Assembly: GCA_963971305.1 (NCBI GenBank)
Contig: OZ020317.1
Coordinates: forward strand, 11,984,001 to 12,048,000
Length of the DNA: 64,000 nt
Reading direction: 5' to 3'
From: Arcuatula senhousia
Taxonomy: Eukaryota > Mollusca > Bivalvia > Mytilida > Mytilidae
The position numbers were made by a program, and so were the translations under genes. Positions 50,074 to 59,021 of this stretch are shown piece by piece. Position 1 is the first letter of the stretch. Each line of letters starts with the position of its first letter. The notes under the pieces were generated by a model that saw nothing but the letters and a program-made list of their open reading frames with translations, was not told the origin of the DNA and made no database searches.

Positions 50074-52392
50074 AGTAGTATACCGGGTCTCTATGGAACA
50101 CTTTGTACTTTTAATTTTCCATAGACGAAAGGTCAAACCACATGGCGCCAACTGTCACCTCAGATCTCTATCAGTAAAGTCGTGTGTAGTCATGCGGAAC
50201 AGCGATTAATCTTTTTCCTTCGCCCCTTTTTAAATTCGTCCCTTTTTTTCGCCCCTGATTTTTATTCGTCCCCTAAATCTTACCCTTATCCTAAACCTAA
50301 TCTCTAATCCCTTACCCTAACCTTTAACCCTAACCCTTACCCTAATCCTTACCCTAACCTTTAACCCTACCTTATCTCTAACCCTAACCCTAATCCTTAC
50401 CCTAACCTTTAACCCTTACCCTTATCTCTAACCCTAACCCTAATCCTTACCCTAACCTTTAACCCTTACCCTTATCTCTAACCCTAACCCTAATCCTTAC
50501 CCTAGCCCTAACCCTAATCCTAACCATTTGTTTTGTTAGTGTCGCCCTTTATGGACTCCTGTGTTGTGATACTCTTGTATGGATTATTCCTAATTGGTTT
50601 CTTCTCTTTTTTTTTCTTTTTTTTTCGCCCTTTATGGGCTCTTTTTTTGTCTTTGTAATGGTATTGATAGCTGTTTCCTTTAAGTTTTCAATAAAAACTC
50701 AAAAACGGGTACAACTTTTATTAACATTCTACGTTTTATTTACATTCTATTTTACAAATTTAATATCCATAGGGTCTGGTGGTTAAATCGTTCATGATCA
50801 CTCTTTTGTCAAATACAATTCGATAGTCTTTCTTTTGTGAAACAGTTAACAGTTTTTGATTGCTTCTTTGGATCTTATATTCGTCTCTCACTGTCTTGAT
50901 ATCGCTTCTGTTGATGGTGACCATCTCCTTGATGGTGTCGTAGTTGATGTCTAATGCGTTCTTGAAGTTTAGTGTTATTCCACATTTACACATAGTTCTG
51001 TTTCCTCCTTTCTCGGGAATGGCTAGTTTGTGTGCATAGTTCTTTGGTCCTCCCGTAACAAACTCCGTAATAGTATTTCCGGGTACTTCATCTGTTAAAT
51101 CCCCTAAGTAGTCTCCCAGCTTAGGCCTCCATTCTCCTGGTTTCGATGTAAATACGATGGAGTCTGTGTCACAGTAGAGTGCTCTTGGTCCCAAATTCTC
51201 CAGATAAGAATACAGTTTGAGTCTGGCCTGGGCGGTAGTATAGGCTGCTATGACGACATTCGTTTTCTTTGAGGTTTCGATGAATTCTTCTTTATATTTC
51301 CATCGTAATTCCACCATTTCATCGTTAACAAACTGGATTCCGGTCACTTCTATTTGTTTGCTGGTTAACATGTCGAAGTATTTCTTTTGTTCTGTAATGT
51401 AGGTGGTCTGTTGCATGTTGTTTCTTTGTCCAAACTTGCCCCAAAAGCTGTTCAACATCAGTTTGGCTAAAGACCTGATGCCGGGGTTCTTTTCTATTTT
51501 GTTATAGTCTAACTGTATCCCTTCCTTTTCCTCGTAGTCCTTGATGTATTGCTGTTTATCCTCCTCAGATTGGCACCACTCTGGCCATCCACTAGCTTCT
51601 TGTTTCATTTTCAAGAATGTATTGATGTAGTCAGTGAAGAGTCCTCCAGACTTTCTTCCGGAATCGTACTGTTCTACCTCTTCGAAATGCCATACTTCGT
51701 AGATGTTTAAGATGGAATATCCCTTTTCCAAGGCTTTCTTCAGTTCATCTGTCACCCAAGTTCCCGTTATAGCTCTATCTTTTTCAGTATGGTTACAAAG
51801 TTCTTGCTGGTAGGTTTCCGTACAGGTACGACACAGTGGGAACATCAGTTTGTTGTTGATCTTGCTGGGTAAAACAGGAATGTATAGGTTTCTGGGTGGT
51901 AGTACTTTACATTTCACCAATCCTTCGTACTCGTGGATGTCCCCAAAGTTTTCTGTGATGATGACGGGATGTCCTTTGGGTACTTTTCCGGTCTTGTTGA
52001 CAAATGGATAGAGTGATGTCACGTCATAGTAGTTGATAGTATCTCTTTCTGTCTGTTTGTATAAGGTAAATGCCTCTGTTCTTCCACCATAAAAGGCTTC
52101 TCGTGGTTCTAAGGCTGGGATCATCTCTAAGGAGTTGACAAAGTCGCTCATGGTTGTATCAGTTTTCAACTCCCTCTCAAAGTCACATTCCCATTTCTCT
52201 ACGTAGGTGTACCCTTCTTGTTGCAGACAAGTCTTCTTCTCTAAGGTCCGTTGATGTAGATCGTACATGGACATGTTATTGACCGTATTGATGGTCTCTT
52301 TTGAGTAACATCTGGGACACCCGTGCCAGTAACAGCCGTGAAATTCATACACGGTTCCATCGTGGTATCCGTCTACTCTGTAGGGACCAATC
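50074..52392 (+). repeat. left terminal inverted repeat, 2.3 kb
   Basis: Inverse of 57154-59474 with very few differences: four amino-acid level changes over 543 codons, one codon-sized deletion and scattered changes in the telomere-like part. Order from the tip: about 195 bp of unique sequence, the CCCTAA-type tract, about 230 bp with CGCCCTTTATGG segments, then the 3' part of the polymerase gene in reverse. The similarity stops abruptly at GGGACCAATC. Confidence 0.95.
50270..50526 (+). repeat. telomere-like degenerate repeat, left TIR
   Basis: A run of CCCTAA variants (CCCTAACC, CCTTACCC, CCTTTAACC) with a higher-order unit of about 46-50 bp repeated about three times. The C-rich strand reads 5' to 3' from the element tip inward, so the G-rich strand points to the tip, as at a chromosome end. 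It is mirrored at 59022-59279. Confidence 0.9.
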
Positions 52393-52394
52393 AT
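50760..52394 (-). pseudogene. inverted 3' fragment of the PolB gene in the left TIR
   Basis: Open frame of 544 residues equal to residues 808-1351 of the intact polymerase at 54734-58789, ending at the same stop codon. It keeps polymerase motif A (DVTSLYP), motif B (KLMLNSFWGKFG) and motif C (CDTDS) but has no zinc fingers, OTU-like region or exonuclease. The ATG at 52392-52394 lies at the repeat boundary and appears fortuitous. Changes include YLQQ to CLQQ, Lys to Glu before QYDSG, AYKL to AHKL and loss of one codon at CKVRG (CKCG here). It is most likely a non-functional by-product of TIR extension, although an uninterrupted frame means translation is not excluded. Confidence 0.9.
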
Positions 52395-52398
52395 TAGA

Positions 52399-52566
52399 AT
52401 GGTATTGGTCAGTGGTCAGTCAGGACTTGACCACGACCACGACCAATCCTTAAATTAGGTCTAATATAGAGTTGTTATATATCGGTAGATAACATAAGAA
52501 GTCTAGACGCAGATTCTGGGGTTTTTAGGATGGTATTGGTCAGTGGTCAGTCAGGACTTGACCACA
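52399..52566 (+). repeat. pair of direct repeats beside the inner end of the left TIR
   Basis: ATGGTATTGGTCAGTGGTCA, continuing GTCAGGACTTGACCAC, occurs at 52399 and again at 52531, spaced 132 bp. Each copy contains GGTCAGTGGTC with a downstream GACCAC, so each can form a small hairpin (ATTGGTC against GACCAAT in the first). They lie between the TIR junction and the C2H2 gene at 52730 and could be promoter or binding sites; that is inference. Confidence 0.7.
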
Positions 52567-52729
52567 AAATGACCAATTCCACATTTTAGGTAAAGAGGGT
52601 CATGTCACATACTGTTGAAGAGCTAAAGACCTGTACATAACGAATCTAAGGTTAAGAAAGTGAAAAATGGATATAAGGAGTGACAGGTGGAGATTGAGTT
52701 AGTTTTACATAAGATACCGAAGAGAGAAC

Positions 52730-53278
52730 ATGGCTTATCAGTGCTCCGAATGCAATAGACGGTTTTCATGGCCGAGTGATGTTACACGACACGAGAAGGT
52801 GAAGCATGTAGACTCGAAAGAGAAAATGGCAACACAAACTAAGACTCGACACGTTGTACCACCGGGAGAACAATCCAAACGTCCAAAGAGTGCGGAACAT
52901 AGACTTGAAAGTTTAGGAAAAGCAATATACAAGGAAATAAGACACTTGACAAGGTTACAAGACTCAAAGAGAGAACAGATGGCAAAGTTAAAGAAGACAC
53001 GGCGATCGATTAAGTCTGAGAAGACCAAGGATGTAAAGAACCTTAACGTTGTAAAGGCCAAGAAGCCCATGAACCATAATGGAAAATCAGTAAAGCCTAC
53101 AAAGAACTCAAGAAGAAGACTAGTAAAGTCCAAGGAAGTAAAGAACCTCAACGGTGTAAAGACCAAGAAACCCATGAACCACAAGCCTACAAAGACCTCA
53201 AAAGGAAGAAAGCCCAAGACAAACAAGGAACATCCAAAAGAAACCAACCAACCCATTAAAGAAGAAGCGATCGTTTAA
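52730..53278 (+). CDS. C2H2 zinc-finger, Lys-rich basic protein
   Basis: 182 residues. The N-terminus has one C2H2 finger with ligands C5, C8, H21 and H26 (CSECNRRFSW ... RHEKVKH). The rest is strongly basic and of low complexity, with PKSAEHRLESLGK, a helical segment and two copies of a module containing KNLNVVKAKKPMNH / KNLNGVKTKKPMNH. AATAAA follows at 53308-53313. The finger resembles those at the start of the polymerase, suggesting a shared origin or a shared DNA target. A DNA-binding or DNA-condensing role is inferred from charge and finger; a terminal-protein role is possible but nothing in the sequence demonstrates it. I do not recognise a named family. Confidence 0.75.
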   Translation: MAYQCSECNRRFSWPSDVTRHEKVKHVDSKEKMATQTKTRHVVPPGEQSKRPKSAEHRLESLGKAIYKEIRHLTRLQDSKREQMAKLKKTRRSIKSEKTKDVKNLNVVKAKKPMNHNGKSVKPTKNSRRRLVKSKEVKNLNGVKTKKPMNHKPTKTSKGRKPKTNKEHPKETNQPIKEEAIV

Positions 53279-53307
53279 AGACTACCTGAAGAAGAATGTT
53301 TTAACTC

Positions 53308-53313
53308 AATAAA
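53308..53313 (+). terminator. polyadenylation signal of the C2H2 gene
   Basis: AATAAA 30 bp after the stop codon region of the 182-residue frame. Confidence 0.6.
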
Positions 53314-53409
53314 CCATCCGAACTAGTATACGCGTTTTTATTTCCCATGGAACAGCAAAATCCCTCTCCCCCCCTAAACTACCTCTACTGGAGCAGCAAT
53401 AGCAGCCAT

Positions 53410-53427
53410 TTACCCTCCGCCGCCGCC

Positions 53428-53462
<35 letters not shown>
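53410..53462 (+). repeat. CCG/CAG trinucleotide microsatellite
   Basis: CCGCCGCCG is followed by about 14 uninterrupted CAG units. It is outside both long frames of the element, in the spacer after the C2H2 gene. Confidence 0.95.
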
Positions 53463-53463
<1 letters not shown>

Positions 53464-53464
53464 C

Positions 53465-53580
53465 CAATATCCCCCATTACACCCCCTATTTTACTCATTT
53501 TACCCCCAAAACACCCATTTTAGTCCCATTTTACTCATTTTGACCCTAAAACACCCATTTTAAGCCAATTTTTACCCTTT
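53465..53580 (+). repeat. CATTTTAC-type spacer repeats
   Basis: Short direct repeats such as CCCATTTTACTCATTTTAC and AAAACACCCATTTTA. Non-coding. Confidence 0.7.
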
Positions 53581-53689
53581 AAGAATACCTATTGAAGCGT
53601 TTTCGACACAAAAATACAAGACAGAGATCTAAACGTTTGTCTTAAAAACGAAAATCGGTACATCAAATTCACGAAAAACCTTCCACTTT

Positions 53690-53880
53690 AAAAAGAAACT
53701 CACAAAATCTTACCACAAAAGAAAATCTGTTGATGAAAAAACAACAAACTACGAAAACAAACTTACAAAATCTTACCGTTAAGAAAATCTGTTGATGAAA
53801 AAAACATCAAACTACGAAAACAAACTTACAAAATCTTACCGTTAAGAAAATCTGTTGATGAAAAACCAACAAACATAAAA
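53690..53880 (+). repeat. three direct repeats of about 62 bp
   Basis: AACTTACAAAATCTTACC, GAAAATCTGTTGATGAAAAA and CAAACTACGAAAACAAAC recur at about 62-bp spacing (near 53697, 53759 and 53821); the first copy is the most different. They lie in the spacer upstream of the polymerase gene and may be regulatory. Confidence 0.85.
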
Positions 53881-54115
53881 ATTTAAAGAACCGATTCCAA
53901 CAAAAAGCAATTCGATGAACTAAAACTTTCAAAATGTAAAATCAAGTCCAAACCAGTTCTAACCGGTTTGATCCAGAAGTCACGTGACATGATCACGTGG
54001 TACAATCCATTATACAGGTAAACCATTTGAAATGAAATCATTGTACGATTAGACACCAAAGAGTTCAGACGTGTTTTAACGACGAGAGAAAAGGTAGGAC
54101 TCATACATATCCAAC

Positions 54116-54640
54116 TTAACTTTGAAAGGCATTAGCAGAGGCACCAAAGGGGCATTCGATTGTCAAAAGTCCGAAAAGGCAACGACAAAACCGGTAAACA
54201 TGAACAAGAACAGCACAAGGAAACACAAAACATAAAAACAACCGAACAGAAATCAACAACGCGAACTCAAGTCGTAACAAGAGTGAACTCGGGTGCTCCG
54301 GAAGAGTAAGCGGTTCCTGCCTGCTATAGCACACCCGCCGCGCTGCCAATTTCCAATTCAGTGTGTCAAATCCGGTAAAGGAAGACAAAACAAAACCCTA
54401 TGACAAACCGACATCTGCACTCATCTGAGAGATAGAAATCCCATATTTATCTATGAGTACATGGTGTCTACCGTAAAATTTCTTGAGTGAAGACAGCAAC
54501 CGAGGAGCAACATAACCCTGTGTTAGCAATTTCTGTGTCAAACGTGACGCTCTGCCAAGGAAATCGATGTAGCATACTACTAAAAGAGGAGGAAACAAAA
54601 GACAATATATAATTTGAAAGGCATACAAGTAAAAGAGAAG
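54116..54640 (-). pseudogene. retroelement 3'-end fragment nested upstream of PolB
   Basis: On the minus strand, 54628-54398 encodes ASRLTQKLLTQGY, LKKFYGRHHVLIDKYG and QMSADVGLS, which resembles the C-terminal region of the reverse-transcriptase-derived frame at 62265-62660 (RSLKKFFLRYQPLVEKF). The non-coding tail continues to 54116 and matches 40020-40345 and 2040-2280. It is truncated at its 5' side and lacks any RT catalytic motif. It sits between the two element genes in the opposite orientation. Confidence 0.65.
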
Positions 54641-54712
54641 GAATCAATAAACGACATATAATTTTAAACGTTTACAATTAAAAAAGAGGAAACAATAGAC
54701 ACCATATACTTA
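54582..54712 (+). repeat. three direct repeats of 48 bp just upstream of PolB
   Basis: Units starting TAAAAGAGGAGGAAACAA (54582), TAAAAGAGAAGGAATCAA (54630) and TTAAAAAAGAGGAAACAA (54678) each continue with GACA-ATATA-type sequence. The array spans the junction between the retroelement fragment and the polymerase start, and the first unit overlaps the retroelement-like frame. Confidence 0.75.
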
Positions 54713-54733
54713 CCTGTGTTATTTTTATTTTAG

Positions 54734-57700
54734 ATGGCTAAGCAATTTACCTGCAACCAATGTGAAGCCAGTTTTGAGAAGATGAGTCAGCTACATCGTC
54801 ATAGACGATGGACCAACCACCGAGAGACTTACTCGTGTACGAGATGCACCAAGACTTTTACAAGGCGGGAGAATCTACAAGCTCACATGACCCGCCACCA
54901 AATGGGTTACGAATGTACCCAATGCAACCAGGCCTTTGCCAACCAACGCCTTTTAGAGTTACATCAGCAAAGACATGGACAAAGAGGAGCAGGGCAACCG
55001 TTCCACATGGATGATCCGAAATCCTATTACACCATCAAACGGCAGGAGAAGAAAAGAATACTCAAGTTTGGAACTTCGAGAAATCATTATACCGTCACCT
55101 TTAAGGAATTTGAAGTCACAGACCTGCCTTCCATCACAAGAACACTACATCGGTTATTCGACTCCATCCTGCAAACCATTGGAGAAGAGATGAAAGAACA
55201 CGACCTTGTTAAACTAACAATTGAAACCAACTCCCTTGACTTCCCGATTGCCCTTCCCATTTTACAACTCAAGGACTTGACTACGGACCTATTATTAAAA
55301 GAAATAGAGAGAGTATTACAATCCCATGAGGAGTTTGTATTGGACGGAAGTTTAGCACTAGATATTCTTCACGTATCCATTCCCGAAGGAAGCGGGCGGA
55401 AACGGTGCAACTATGTAAATTTAAACAGAGTCCTTGAGGACAAGAGAAGCATCATCAGGATACAGAACCGAGACGAGCTGTGCTGTGCTAGAGCCATCGT
55501 TACAGCGAAAGCCAGGATCGATAAACACTCAAAGTGGGACACTATCCGCCAAGGACGGTACATTCAAGAATACTTGGCCGTACAACTGCACGAGAAAGCC
55601 AATGTACCAAGTGGACCCTGCGGCATCGAGGAACTGAAACAATTCCAAGCTGTACTGCCGGAATATCAAATCATCGTTTTCTCCAAAGACTACTTTAACG
55701 GCATCATCTACGAAGGCCCGGAAACCGAAAAGAAGATCTACCTTTACCACCATGACGACCATTACGATGTTATCACCACCGTAGCAGGTTTCAAGACCAG
55801 AGTCTATTACTGCGACAAGTGTAAAAAAGGGTATAACAACAAAGAAGAGCATGCATGCAACAACACATGCATCCTTTGTAAGAAGATACACGAACCTTGT
55901 GAAGACAGTTGGATCAACTGTAGCCAATGTGGTCGGAACTTTAGGGGAAAAGAGTGCTTCCAATTCCATTTGGAGCAAACAAAGAAGGGCAACTCAACAT
56001 GTAAATGGTACTACAAGTGTAAAGACTGTGGCCACACTGTCAACAGGGAGAAAAGGGAAACAGACCATGAGTGTGGCGAGATATACTGTCCCACCTGTAA
56101 ACAGTACTGCAATCCAAGCCACCAGTGTTACATGATGCCTATAGTAATCAAAGAACCTCCCGAAGAGCAAACTTACATCTTCTTTGATTTCGAGTGTACA
56201 CAAGACGACCTCATAGAATGCGAAAAGGGATACCAACCTGACACCGACGGAAGATGTTCACACTGTAAAGCCAGTAGCTGTGGAGCTATGGAACATCTAC
56301 CCAACTTATGCGTGGTTCATAAAGTCTGTACCGTCTGTATGGAAGAGGAAGTAACTGAAGAGAGTACCTGCAAGAACTGTGGACAGAACCAACTGATCTT
56401 TAGAGGACCCAATTCCAACAACGACTTTTGCATCTGGTTATTTTCCGGAAACAACAACAACTCCACCGTTATTTGCCACAACTTTAAAGGATACGACTCT
56501 TTCCCCGTTCTACAATACCTGTTTCATCATGGAATTCAACCCAAGATAATCCCCAACGGCGCCAATAACATGGCAGTTACTATTCCAAGCTGCAGCATAC
56601 GGATGATAGATTCTCTCAACTTTCTACCCACTGCCTTAACCAAACTCCCGAAAATGTTTGGATTCGACGAACTTCACAAAGGATACTTCCCACACCTTTT
56701 TAATAGAAAGGAAAACCAGAACGCCCGATTAGAAACTCTTCCAGAGATTCGTTACTACAACCCTGATGGAATGAAAGCAGAAGACCGCGAAACATTCGTG
56801 AAATGGTACGAAGATCACAGGAACGACCCATTTGATGTCCAAGATGAACTCTTAAAGTACTGCATCACAGACGTAGACATACTGAGAAAAGCCTGTTTAA
56901 CCTTTAGACAACTGTTCATGGATACTTTAGAGGGTACTCCAATCGACCCCTTCCAAAACAGTATCACCATTGCCTCTGCCTGCAACCTAGTCTTTCGATC
57001 CAAGTTTCTACGGTGGAATACTATTGGCCTCATCCCGGCACAAGGCTATCGACCAGAACACAAGCACTCTATTAAAGCCATGAAATGGTTAAAATATGTA
57101 TCCGCAATAAAAGACATACAGATTCAACATGCCAAGAACGAAGGAGAAAAACAGATTGGTCCCTACAGAGTAGACGGATACCACGATGGAACCGTGTATG
57201 AATTTCACGGCTGTTACTGGCACGGGTGTCCCAGATGTTACTCAAAAGAGACCATCAACACGGTCAATAACATGTCCATGTACGATCTACATCAACGGAC
57301 CTTAGAGAAGAAGACTTATCTGCAACAAGAAGGGTACACCTACGTAGAGAAATGGGAATGTGACTTTGAGAGGGAGTTGAAAACTGATACAACCATGAGC
57401 GACTTTGTCAACTCCTTAGAGATGATCCCAGCCTTAGAACCACGAGAAGCCTTTTATGGTGGAAGAACAGAGGCATTTACCTTATACAAACAGACAGAAA
57501 GAGATACTATCAACTACTATGACGTGACATCACTCTATCCATTTGTCAACAAGACCGGAAAAGTACCCAAAGGACATCCCGTCATCATCACAGAAAACTT
57601 TGGGGACATCCACGAGTACGAAGGATTGGTGAAATGTAAAGTACTACCACCCAGAAACCTATACATTCCTGTTTTACCCAGCAAGATCAACAACAAACTG

Positions 57701-58789
57701 ATGTTCCCACTGTGTCGTACCTGTACGGAAACCTACCAGCAAGAACTTTGTAACCATACTGAAAAAGATAGAGCTATAACGGGAACTTGGGTGACAGATG
57801 AACTGAAGAAAGCCTTGGAAAAGGGATATTCCATCTTAAACATCTACGAAGTATGGCATTTCGAAGAGGTAAAACAGTACGATTCCGGAAGAAAGTCTGG
57901 AGGACTCTTCACTGACTACATCAATACATTCTTGAAAATGAAACAAGAAGCTAGTGGATGGCCAGAGTGGTGCCAATCTGAGGAGGATAAACAGCAATAC
58001 ATCAAGGACTACGAGGAAAAGGAAGGGATACAGTTAGACTATAACAAAATAGAAAAGAACCCCGGCATCAGGTCTTTAGCCAAACTGATGTTGAACAGCT
58101 TTTGGGGCAAGTTTGGACAAAGAAACAACATGCAACAGACCACCTACATTACAGAACAAAAGAAATACTTCGACATGTTAACCAGCAAACAAATAGAAGT
58201 GACCGGAATCCAGTTTGTTAACGATGAAATGGTGGAATTACGATGGAAATATAAAGAAGAATTCATCGAAACCTCAAAGAAAACGAATGTCGTCATAGCA
58301 GCCTATACTACCGCCCAGGCCAGACTCAAACTGTATTCTTATCTGGAGAATTTGGGACCAAGAGCACTCTACTGTGACACAGACTCCATCGTATTTACAT
58401 CGAAACCAGGAGAATGGAGGCCTAAGCTGGGAGACTACTTAGGGGATTTAACAGATGAAGTACCCGGAAATACTATTACGGAGTTTGTTACGGGAGGACC
58501 AAAGAACTATGCATACAAACTAGCCATTCCCGAGAAAGGAGGAAACAGAACTATGTGTAAAGTTCGTGGAATAACACTAAACTTCAAGAACGCATTAGAC
58601 ATCAACTACGACACCATCAAGGAGATGGTCACCATCAACAGAAGCGATATCAAGACAGTGAGAGACGAATATAAGATCCAAAGAAGCAATCAAAAACTGT
58701 TAACTGTTTCACAAAAGAAAGACTATCGAATTGTATTTGACAAAAGAGTGATCATGAACGATTTAACCACCAGACCCTATGGATATTAA
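54734..58789 (+). CDS. polB: protein-primed type family-B DNA polymerase with C2H2 fingers and OTU-like region
   Basis: 1351 residues, intact. Order: C2H2 fingers at C7/C10/H23/H29, C35/C38/H51/H55 and C61/C64/H77/H81; an OTU-like region (D247, C250 or C251 in DELCCARAI, and H343 in DDHYDV); a Cys/His-rich region about 355-475; the exonuclease with D485 and E487 (FFDFEC), D588 (NFKGYD) and Y709/D713 (YCITD); then polymerase motif A D930 (DVTSLYP), motif B K1117/N1121/G1125, motif C D1215-D1217 (DTDS) and a late KNYAYK. The family copies linear genomes from a terminal protein primer. All catalytic acids are present, so it could be active. ATG 54734 follows TTATTTTTATTTTAG, which looks like a splice acceptor, so an upstream non-coding exon is possible. 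The terminal protein itself was not identified; it may be part of the N-terminal region. Confidence 0.92.
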   Translation: MAKQFTCNQCEASFEKMSQLHRHRRWTNHRETYSCTRCTKTFTRRENLQAHMTRHQMGYECTQCNQAFANQRLLELHQQRHGQRGAGQPFHMDDPKSYYTIKRQEKKRILKFGTSRNHYTVTFKEFEVTDLPSITRTLHRLFDSILQTIGEEMKEHDLVKLTIETNSLDFPIALPILQLKDLTTDLLLKEIERVLQSHEEFVLDGSLALDILHVSIPEGSGRKRCNYVNLNRVLEDKRSIIRIQNRDELCCARAIVTAKARIDKHSKWDTIRQGRYIQEYLAVQLHEKANVPSGPCGIEELKQFQAVLPEYQIIVFSKDYFNGIIYEGPETEKKIYLYHHDDHYDVITTVAGFKTRVYYCDKCKKGYNNKEEHACNNTCILCKKIHEPCEDSWINCSQCGRNFRGKECFQFHLEQTKKGNSTCKWYYKCKDCGHTVNREKRETDHECGEIYCPTCKQYCNPSHQCYMMPIVIKEPPEEQTYIFFDFECTQDDLIECEKGYQPDTDGRCSHCKASSCGAMEHLPNLCVVHKVCTVCMEEEVTEESTCKNCGQNQLIFRGPNSNNDFCIWLFSGNNNNSTVICHNFKGYDSFPVLQYLFHHGIQPKIIPNGANNMAVTIPSCSIRMIDSLNFLPTALTKLPKMFGFDELHKGYFPHLFNRKENQNARLETLPEIRYYNPDGMKAEDRETFVKWYEDHRNDPFDVQDELLKYCITDVDILRKACLTFRQLFMDTLEGTPIDPFQNSITIASACNLVFRSKFLRWNTIGLIPAQGYRPEHKHSIKAMKWLKYVSAIKDIQIQHAKNEGEKQIGPYRVDGYHDGTVYEFHGCYWHGCPRCYSKETINTVNNMSMYDLHQRTLEKKTYLQQEGYTYVEKWECDFERELKTDTTMSDFVNSLEMIPALEPREAFYGGRTEAFTLYKQTERDTINYYDVTSLYPFVNKTGKVPKGHPVIITENFGDIHEYEGLVKCKVLPPRNLYIPVLPSKINNKLMFPLCRTCTETYQQELCNHTEKDRAITGTWVTDELKKALEKGYSILNIYEVWHFEEVKQYDSGRKSGGLFTDYINTFLKMKQEASGWPEWCQSEEDKQQYIKDYEEKEGIQLDYNKIEKNPGIRSLAKLMLNSFWGKFGQRNNMQQTTYITEQKKYFDMLTSKQIEVTGIQFVNDEMVELRWKYKEEFIETSKKTNVVIAAYTTAQARLKLYSYLENLGPRALYCDTDSIVFTSKPGEWRPKLGDYLGDLTDEVPGNTITEFVTGGPKNYAYKLAIPEKGGNRTMCKVRGITLNFKNALDINYDTIKEMVTINRSDIKTVRDEYKIQRSNQKLLTVSQKKDYRIVFDKRVIMNDLTTRPYGY

Positions 58790-58808
58790 ATTTGTAAAAT
58801 AGAATGTA

Positions 58809-58832
58809 AATAAAACGTAGAATGTTAATAAA
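58809..58832 (+). terminator. two polyadenylation signals after PolB
   Basis: AATAAA at 58809-58814 and again at 58827-58832, 20-40 bp after the stop codon. Both are duplicated in the left TIR. Confidence 0.65.
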
Positions 58833-59021
58833 AGTTGTACCCGTTTTTGAGTTTTTATTGAAAACTTAAAGGAAACAGCTATCAATACCATTACAAAGAC
58901 AAAAAAAGAGCCCATAAAGGGCGAAAAAAAAGAAAAAAAAAGAGAAGAAACCAATTAGGAATAATCCATACAAGAGTATCACAACACAGGAGTCCATAAA
59001 GGGCGACACTAACAAAACAAA

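Noticed and set aside
50270..50526. A true chromosome end or interstitial telomere scar
   Set aside because: The tract is degenerate, is mirrored at the other end of the element and lies inside sharply bounded TIRs with a target duplication.
50760..52394. A second, independent DNA polymerase gene on the minus strand
   Set aside because: It is the inverted 3' part of the gene at 54734-58789, lies wholly inside the TIR and lacks the fingers and exonuclease.
52738..53256. 172-residue hydrophobic protein on the minus strand
   Set aside because: It is the antisense shadow of the Lys-rich C2H2 gene; Lys-rich codons read as Phe and Leu on the other strand.
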